Source of the DNA: SIG565 sp045590755
GTDB taxonomy: Bacteria; Bacillota; Clostridia; Oscillospirales; Acutalibacteraceae
Direction: 5' to 3'
NCBI GenBank assembly: GCA_045590755.1
Contig: JAZNRP010000004.1
Coordinates: 1 to 64,000, forward strand
Length of the DNA: 64,000 bases
Shown here one piece after another: positions 59,249 to 64,000 of the stretch (position 1 is its first letter; the number at the start of each line of letters is the position of its first letter). The notes under the pieces are model-generated. The model was given only the letters and a program-made list of their open reading frames with translations. It was not told the origin of the DNA and did no database searches. The position numbers were made by a program, and so were the translations under genes.

Positions 59249-59647
59249 ATGAATATTGCCTTAATTGCACACGACGCCAAGAAAGAACTTATGGTTCAGT
59301 TTTGTATTGCTTATTGCGGAATTCTGAGCCGACACACTCTTCTTGCTACAGGCACAACAGGTAAATTGGTTTCCGAAGCTACGGGACTTAATATAATTAA
59401 ATTTTTAAGCGGCGCACAGGGCGGCTCACAGCAGATAGCATCGCGTATCGGTTGTGATGAAATTGACCTTTTGCTTGTATTCCGTGATACTAATCCCAAG
59501 CCCTATGAGCCCGACGATAATGTTCTGCTTCGCCTTTGCGATGTTCATAACATTCCCGTTGCCACAAATATCGCCACCGCTGAAGTTTTAATTCACGGTC
59601 TTGAACGCGGTGACCTTGACTGGCGCGAAATTGTAAGAAATAAATAA
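59249..59647 (+). CDS. mgsA: Methylglyoxal synthase
   Basis: A 132-residue enzyme that converts dihydroxyacetone phosphate to methylglyoxal, a bypass of lower glycolysis. Motifs are IALIAHDAKK, ATGTTGKLV, SGAQGGSQQIASRI with the phosphate site, VFRDTNPKPYEPD with the catalytic Asp, and NIPVATNIATAE. AGGAGAGA sets ATG 59249. It has its own promoter; hisS follows after 29 nt. Confidence 0.95.
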   Translation: MNIALIAHDAKKELMVQFCIAYCGILSRHTLLATGTTGKLVSEATGLNIIKFLSGAQGGSQQIASRIGCDEIDLLLVFRDTNPKPYEPDDNVLLRLCDVHNIPVATNIATAEVLIHGLERGDLDWREIVRNK

Positions 59648-59676
59648 ATCTTTTTTTAAAAAGTTAGGAGTTATCA

Positions 59677-60981
59677 ATGGCTGAAATCATAAAAGCGGTT
59701 AAGGGCACAAACGATGTCTTACCCGAAGACAGTTATAAATTACAATTTGTCGAACAAACACTGCTCGATGTTGCATCTCTCTACGGCTATAGGGAAATCC
59801 GTATACCCGTATTTGAGCATACCGAGGTTTTCTCCCGCGGTGTTGGAGATACCACCGATGTTGTACAAAAGGAAATGTACACATTTCTTGATAAGGGCGA
59901 GCGTTCTATAACTCTCCGCCCCGAATTTACCGCAGGTGTTGTGCGCTCAAGCATTGAGCATTCGGTGCTTAATAACACTCTGCCCGTTAAGGCGTGTTAT
60001 ATAGGCGGCTGCTACCGCTACGAAAAACCGCAGGCAGGAAGACTCAGAGAATTTCATCAGTTCGGTATTGAATGCTTGGGTACTTCTTCCCCCGTTGCCG
60101 ATGCCGAAGCTATTATGCTCGCTCATCACGCACTCGATGCGGTAGGCATAAAGCGTGTGTCATTGGAAATAAATTCCATCGGATGTCCCGTATGCCGTGC
60201 CGAATATCATAAGGCGCTTAAAAATTACTTTAATGAGAAAAAGGACGAGCTTTGCGGCACCTGTCTTGACAGACTCGAGCGCAATCCCATGCGCATACTT
60301 GACTGTAAATCCCCCATTTGTAAGGGTATTGCGGCAAATGCTCCCGTAGTGCTTGACTTTTTGTGTGATGAATGTACAGAACACTTTGAAGAGGTTAAAA
60401 AACACTTAACTGCGGCAGGTCTTGAGTTTACCGTAAATCCCCATATAGTACGCGGACTTGACTATTATACAAAAACAGTATTTGAATTTGTATCAGGCGA
60501 TATAGGCGCCCAGTCAACCGTTTGTGGCGGTGGCAGATACGACGGACTGATAGCACAGCTCGGCGGACCGAATGTACAGTCGGTAGGCTTTGCAATGGGT
60601 ATTGAAAGATTAATGCTTGTAGCAAGCGCTGAAGGTGCCCAGTTCCCCGAAAAGAGTACCGCAGATATTTACTTTGCCACAATGGGTAATAATGCGGCCG
60701 TTACCGCTACGCGTCTTTGTGCTTCTCTTCGTGCAGAAGGCTTTGAAGCACTGTCGGACATAAACGGCAGGGGACTTAAAGCACAGATGAAATATGCCGA
60801 TAAAATCGGGGCAAAATATACTGCAGTGTTAGGGGAAAATGAGCTTGAAAGCCGCAAGGTGTGTATTAAAAATATGCATAACGGCAACTCCACCGAATTA
60901 TCGTTAGATAATTTCACCGCAGAATTTTACGATATTTTAATGGGTGACGCGTTTTCAGATGTTGAAAATGCGGCATTTTAG
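59677..60981 (+). CDS. hisS: Histidyl-tRNA synthetase
   Basis: A 434-residue class II HisRS. KAVKGTNDVLPED begins it, motif 2 is GGCYRYEKPQAGRLREFHQFGIE, the histidine-A motif is VRGLDYYTKTVFEF, and motif 3 is SVGFAMGIERL. The C-terminal anticodon-binding domain is present. An insertion with CPVCRAEYHK and CGTCLDR Cys pairs (about 170-210) suggests a zinc site, seen in some clostridial enzymes. It is paired with aspS. Confidence 0.96.
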   Translation: MAEIIKAVKGTNDVLPEDSYKLQFVEQTLLDVASLYGYREIRIPVFEHTEVFSRGVGDTTDVVQKEMYTFLDKGERSITLRPEFTAGVVRSSIEHSVLNNTLPVKACYIGGCYRYEKPQAGRLREFHQFGIECLGTSSPVADAEAIMLAHHALDAVGIKRVSLEINSIGCPVCRAEYHKALKNYFNEKKDELCGTCLDRLERNPMRILDCKSPICKGIAANAPVVLDFLCDECTEHFEEVKKHLTAAGLEFTVNPHIVRGLDYYTKTVFEFVSGDIGAQSTVCGGGRYDGLIAQLGGPNVQSVGFAMGIERLMLVASAEGAQFPEKSTADIYFATMGNNAAVTATRLCASLRAEGFEALSDINGRGLKAQMKYADKIGAKYTAVLGENELESRKVCIKNMHNGNSTELSLDNFTAEFYDILMGDAFSDVENAAF

Positions 60982-61000
60982 GCGAAAGGAAGTATAATTT

Positions 61001-62782
61001 ATGAAGCTTGACCGTATGGACGGTATGAAACGCACCGATTATTGCGGAAATTTGCGTACCGCTGATATAGGTAGAGAGGTTGTTGTTACCGGTTGGGTGC
61101 AACGCCAAAGAGATTTGGGCGGCCTTATATTTATAGATTTACGCGACCGCACAGGCATTGTGCAGTTAGCGTTTGATGATACTACGGATAGAGAAATTTT
61201 TGATAAGGCTTTTTCTGTCAGAAGTGAATATGTGCTTATGGCAAAGGGTACTGTACGCGCCCGTTCTTCTGTCAACCACGATATTCCAACGGGTGACATT
61301 GAAATAGAGGTTAACTGCCTTAAGGTTTTAGGCCAGAGCGAAACCCCGCCCTTTGAAATTTTAGCCGATACGGGTGCTAAGGAAGATATACGCCTTAAGT
61401 ACCGCTATTTAGATTTAAGACGCTCTAATATTCAGCAAAATATTCTTCTTCGCCACAAGATAGCAAAGGTAACAAGAGATTATTTTGATGAAAACGGCTT
61501 TATAGAAATAGAAACCCCCACACTTATTAAGTCTACACCCGAAGGCGCCAGAGATTACCTTGTGCCGTCGCGTGTTCATCCAGGTAGCTTCTTTGCGCTT
61601 CCGCAGTCGCCCCAGCTTTATAAACAGCTGCTTATGCTTTCGGGCTTTGACAGATATATGCAGTTAGCACGCTGCTACCGCGACGAAGACCTTCGTGCCG
61701 ACCGTCAACCCGAATTTACACAGATTGACCTTGAAATGTCCTTCGTTGAACCCGAAGACATTTACAGCATTGCCGAGGGCTTTATAAAAAGATTGTTCGG
61801 TGAAGTTCTGAATAAAGAAATAAAAACACCCTTCCCGCGTCTTACCTATACTTACGCTATGGAAAATTACGGCTCAGATAAGCCCGATACCCGCTTTGAT
61901 ATGAAGATTGTAGATATATCGGGTGCTGTAGAAAACTGCGGCTTCGGTGTGTTCTCCGATACTGTTAAAAACGGCGGTACTGTACGCGCAATTACCGCAA
62001 AGGGCGCTGCCGAGACCTACACCAGAAAAGAAATCGATAAATTAACAGAGGATGCTAAGGGCATCGGCGCTAAGGGACTTGCCTTTATTCGTTGGATTGA
62101 AGACACACCCACCTGCTCTTTCTCTAAGTTTATGAGTGATGGTGAAATGGCAGAGATTATACGACTTACAGGTGCTGAAAAGGGCGATGTTGTGCTTATC
62201 TGCGCCGACCGCAAAAAGACTGTGCTGTCAGTGCTTGGCGCTCTGCGTCTTACAGTTGCAAAGCGTCTTAATATAATCCCCGATGGATTTAATTTCCTTT
62301 GGATTACCGAATTCCCTTTCTTCGAATATAACGAAGAAACAGAAAAATGGGATGCAATGCACCATCCGTTTACATCTCCCTTGGACGAGTGCATTCAGTA
62401 TCTTGATACTGCACCCGAAAAGGTATTTGCCAAGGCATACGACTTAGTGCTTAACGGTGTTGAATTATCATCAGGCTCTATTCGTATTTCAGACCCCGTT
62501 CTTCAAAAGAAAATGTTTACAGCATTAGGTCTTAGCGATGAAGAAGCACAGGCTAAATTCGGATTTTTGGTTGATGCCTACCGCTACGGCGCACCGCCGC
62601 ACGGTGGTATGGGTATTGGCCTTGACCGCCTTGTTATGCTTATGTGCGGCGCCGAAAGTCTCCGCGATGTTATAGCCTTCCCGAAGGTATCAACATCTGC
62701 CGAGCTTATGTCGGGAGCCCCCGGTACAGTTGACTCAGCCCAGCTTAATGATTTATCTATTGCGGTTGTTAAAGAAGACTAA
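61001..62782 (+). CDS. aspS: Aspartyl-tRNA synthetase
   Basis: A 593-residue bacterial-type AspRS: an N-terminal OB-fold (VVVTGWVQRQRDLGGLIFIDLRD), motif 2 (ARCYRDEDLRADRQPEFTQID), the large GAD insertion domain typical of bacteria, and motif 3 (GGMGIGLDRLVMLMCG). It charges tRNA-Asp. AAAGGAAG precedes ATG 61001; ATG 61013 is a weaker alternative. It lies 19 nt after hisS, a very common gene pair. Confidence 0.97.
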   Translation: MKLDRMDGMKRTDYCGNLRTADIGREVVVTGWVQRQRDLGGLIFIDLRDRTGIVQLAFDDTTDREIFDKAFSVRSEYVLMAKGTVRARSSVNHDIPTGDIEIEVNCLKVLGQSETPPFEILADTGAKEDIRLKYRYLDLRRSNIQQNILLRHKIAKVTRDYFDENGFIEIETPTLIKSTPEGARDYLVPSRVHPGSFFALPQSPQLYKQLLMLSGFDRYMQLARCYRDEDLRADRQPEFTQIDLEMSFVEPEDIYSIAEGFIKRLFGEVLNKEIKTPFPRLTYTYAMENYGSDKPDTRFDMKIVDISGAVENCGFGVFSDTVKNGGTVRAITAKGAAETYTRKEIDKLTEDAKGIGAKGLAFIRWIEDTPTCSFSKFMSDGEMAEIIRLTGAEKGDVVLICADRKKTVLSVLGALRLTVAKRLNIIPDGFNFLWITEFPFFEYNEETEKWDAMHHPFTSPLDECIQYLDTAPEKVFAKAYDLVLNGVELSSGSIRISDPVLQKKMFTALGLSDEEAQAKFGFLVDAYRYGAPPHGGMGIGLDRLVMLMCGAESLRDVIAFPKVSTSAELMSGAPGTVDSAQLNDLSIAVVKED

Positions 62783-62785
62783 ATT

Positions 62786-62820
62786 AATAACAGGTTGTCT
62801 TTCGACAACCTGTTATTTTA
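62786..62820. terminator. Bidirectional terminator after aspS
   Basis: A 14-bp perfect stem (AATAACAGGTTGTC and complement) with loop TTTC and T-rich tail. It overlaps the stop codon of the convergent gene. Confidence 0.93.
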
Positions 62821-63258
62821 TGCTTTTTTCATTGTTTTCTTAATAAATTTTACCGAAACTTCTATCTCCCACACTGCAGTATTTCCGCGGTATCTGCCGT
62901 TTTTCTCGGTAACGGTTATGGTGGTTTTCTTGACTTCCGAGTCCTTCAAATAAAAAGTAATCTCGTCTGAAGCAATATCAGGAATACTGTCACGCTCGGT
63001 TATTTTCACCTTAACTGTTTTACGCGTTTTAGTGTCTATTGGTGCTATAACCTGAACACTGTTATCTATAGTAGCACCGTCCATAGTATATATCTTACTC
63101 CAGTCATTACCTACAGAATCATTAGAAATACATCTGCCGTTTATTTCTATTCTGTAAATTTCGTTTGTACAACCCAATTCATACACAAGTACACTCGCAC
63201 ATACAAACACCAAAATAAAACCTATAATTAAATATGTCCACATTTTCTTTTTGCTCAT
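62818..63258 (-). CDS. Membrane-anchored small extracytoplasmic protein, unknown
   Basis: A 146-residue protein with an N-terminal helix (about 7-28) and an outer, beta-rich domain with no recognised family. It ends in a basic FIKKTMKKA. There is no lipobox in the usual position, although a Cys follows the helix at about residue 30. It stands alone between aspS and the small-RNA candidate. Confidence 0.6.
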   Translation of the reverse strand: MSKKKMWTYLIIGFILVFVCASVLVYELGCTNEIYRIEINGRCISNDSVGNDWSKIYTMDGATIDNSVQVIAPIDTKTRKTVKVKITERDSIPDIASDEITFYLKDSEVKKTTITVTEKNGRYRGNTAVWEIEVSVKFIKKTMKKA

Positions 63259-63276
63259 ATAAAATCTCCGTGTAAA

Positions 63277-63305
63277 TAAAAAAGTGCGCTCCCGAAAGAA
63301 CGCAC
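63277..63305 (-). terminator. Terminator of the 6S-like RNA
   Basis: Minus strand GTGCGTTC/GAGCGCAC (one G-T pair) followed by TTTTTTATTT. Confidence 0.8.
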
Positions 63306-63425
63306 CAAAAAAGTGTTTAGTCTTCGGAAGTTGCTACACGACCTAATCCCTACACGGAAAAAGACAAACACCTTTTTACAGGTATTTACCGTGTAGTAGA
63401 TTTTATTCGTTTGTCGTGTAGCAAC
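63277..63425 (-). ncRNA. 6S-like small RNA candidate
   Basis: About 148 nt with its own promoter and terminator. A 13-bp outer stem (GTTGCTACACGAC 63330-63342/GTCGTGTAGCAAC 63413-63425) opens into an asymmetric internal bubble. An 8-bp stem (CTACACGG 63350-63357/CCGTGTAG 63389-63396) and a smaller apical stem follow. A long rod with a central bubble mimicking an open promoter is the hallmark of 6S RNA, which binds sigma-A RNA polymerase. It is shorter than B. subtilis 6S RNAs, so identity is provisional. Confidence 0.6.
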
Positions 63426-63428
63426 TTT

Positions 63429-63457
63429 ATTTTAGCACACTAATAAAAAATTGTAAA
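63429..63457 (-). promoter_or_regulatory. Promoter of the 6S-like RNA
   Basis: Minus strand TTTACA, 17-nt spacer, TAAAAT. The predicted start falls at 63422-63425, the first bases of the outer stem. Confidence 0.75.
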
Positions 63458-63534
63458 GACGAAATTGTTATACTGTATTTTAATATAGTATGCCTTCATA
63501 AAACAATTTGCTTATTCTGGTTTTATTAATAATA

Positions 63535-63563
63535 TTGAATTAAATAGTCATTTATGGTATACT
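63535..63563 (+). promoter_or_regulatory. Promoter of the flippase gene
   Basis: TTGAAT, 17-nt spacer, TATACT. It leaves an unusually long leader of about 175 nt before the TTG start at 63747. Confidence 0.6.
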
Positions 63564-63596
63564 TTTATAGTATAGTACTTTTTAAGAAGTTTTTAT

Positions 63597-63644
63597 ATGG
63601 ATGCTATAATCAGTCGGTTTTATAATTTACCGCTGCCAAGATAA
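63597..63644 (+). CDS. Possible 15-codon leader peptide
   Basis: An ATG-to-TAA frame MDAIISRFYNLPLPR inside the long flippase leader, with only a weak AAGAAG ahead of it. It could be a regulatory upstream peptide or chance. Confidence 0.15.
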   Translation: MDAIISRFYNLPLPR

Positions 63645-63746
63645 ATAATTACCTTTTTGGTTACGGCGACGATTATAAGCTTCATTCTCTATGCATTCCT
63701 AAATGCTTTTACAATGTTATTTATGTAGGAGCGGGAGGTAAAAAAT

Positions 63747-64000
63747 TTGAATAAGTATAAAAGTCTGGCAAAAAACACTCTTATTTTTGCCATAGGAACC
63801 TTCGGCTCGAAGATACTTTCCTTTATAATGGTATTTTTCTATAGCCGAGCAATGTCAACGGCAGAGTTTGGTCTGCTTGATATAATAATAAACAGCGCAA
63901 GTCTTGTAATACCTATAGCGTTTTTAGGTATTACCAATGCCGTAATACGCTTCGGATTGGATGACGAGTACAAGCAGTCTGATGTATTCACGACAGGTAT
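63747..64000 (+). CDS. Polysaccharide flippase-like membrane protein, cut by window edge
   Basis: The first 84 codons of a membrane transporter. It begins MNKYKSLAKNTLIFAIGTFG, then a helix (SKILSFIMVFFYSRAM) and the STAEFGLLDIIINSASLVIPIAFLG stretch. This N-terminus is typical of Wzx/polysaccharide-biosynthesis (MOP superfamily) flippases, which move lipid-linked saccharides across the membrane. The start is TTG after GGGAGG. The rest lies beyond the window. Confidence 0.75.
   Translation, partial: MNKYKSLAKNTLIFAIGTFGSKILSFIMVFFYSRAMSTAEFGLLDIIINSASLVIPIAFLGITNAVIRFGLDDEYKQSDVFTTG

Overview
The window looks like a chromosomal segment of a low-GC, spore-forming Clostridia member, most likely an anaerobic gut bacterium of the Oscillospiraceae/Ruminococcaceae type. 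The reasons are a cotJABC spore-coat operon, a T-box leader on thrS, a TPP riboswitch on thiT-thiN, A+T-rich intergenic DNA with textbook TTGACA-N17-TATAAT promoters, frequent TTG/GTG starts after strong GGAGG-like sites, and many bidirectional hairpin terminators. The taxon is inferred from gene content only. No rRNA, tRNA, transposase, integrase or CRISPR array was seen.

Layout: 1-9.7 kb holds a Crp-type regulator coupled to a cut-off lipoprotein gene, an ApgM-type phosphoglycerate mutase, an NlpC/P60-like wall enzyme, cotJABC, radC-HAD, an RluA pseudouridine synthase and a GT8-PlsC-CrtO-like lipid/glycolipid operon. 9.7-14.2 kb is the accessory part. It has a dinB translesion polymerase with a LexA-like box, a sigma-like HTH protein, a Cys-rich zinc-ribbon protein, and an ImmR/ImmA-like repressor-protease pair. 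A control region with two face-to-face promoters and four 18-bp operator-like palindromes lies between the two arms. It is followed by an array of hairpins separated by a conserved AATATCACT spacer, then a second XRE regulator divergent from two small membrane proteins. 14.3-33 kb is mixed housekeeping: greA-lysS, a metallophosphoesterase, RNase P RNA, the rpmH-rnpA-yidD-yidC-jag cluster, thiamine uptake/activation, YfhO, YfbR and DegV. 33-38 kb is a maltodextrin-type operon (substrate-binding protein, two permeases, MalQ). 38-49 kb contains T-box-thrS, tex with a PIG-L deacetylase, peptidases, MgtC, dusB and yebC. 49.4-59.2 kb is a tightly packed polA, LMW-PTP::RimI fusion, tsaD, lipid kinase, mreBCD, mrdA run. 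mgsA, hisS, aspS, a 6S-like RNA candidate and the start of a flippase gene finish the window.

Functional links: rnpA and rnpB, the two halves of RNase P, lie about 3.3 kb apart on the same strand. RimI fused to a phosphatase sits directly before tsaD, its usual neighbour. The mre genes and PBP2 form the elongation machinery. thiT and thiN import and pyrophosphorylate thiamine under TPP control. The most distinctive candidate system is the ImmR/ImmA-controlled dinB cassette at 9.78-12.66 kb, which has no prophage or ICE genes around it and could be a domesticated damage-response switch.
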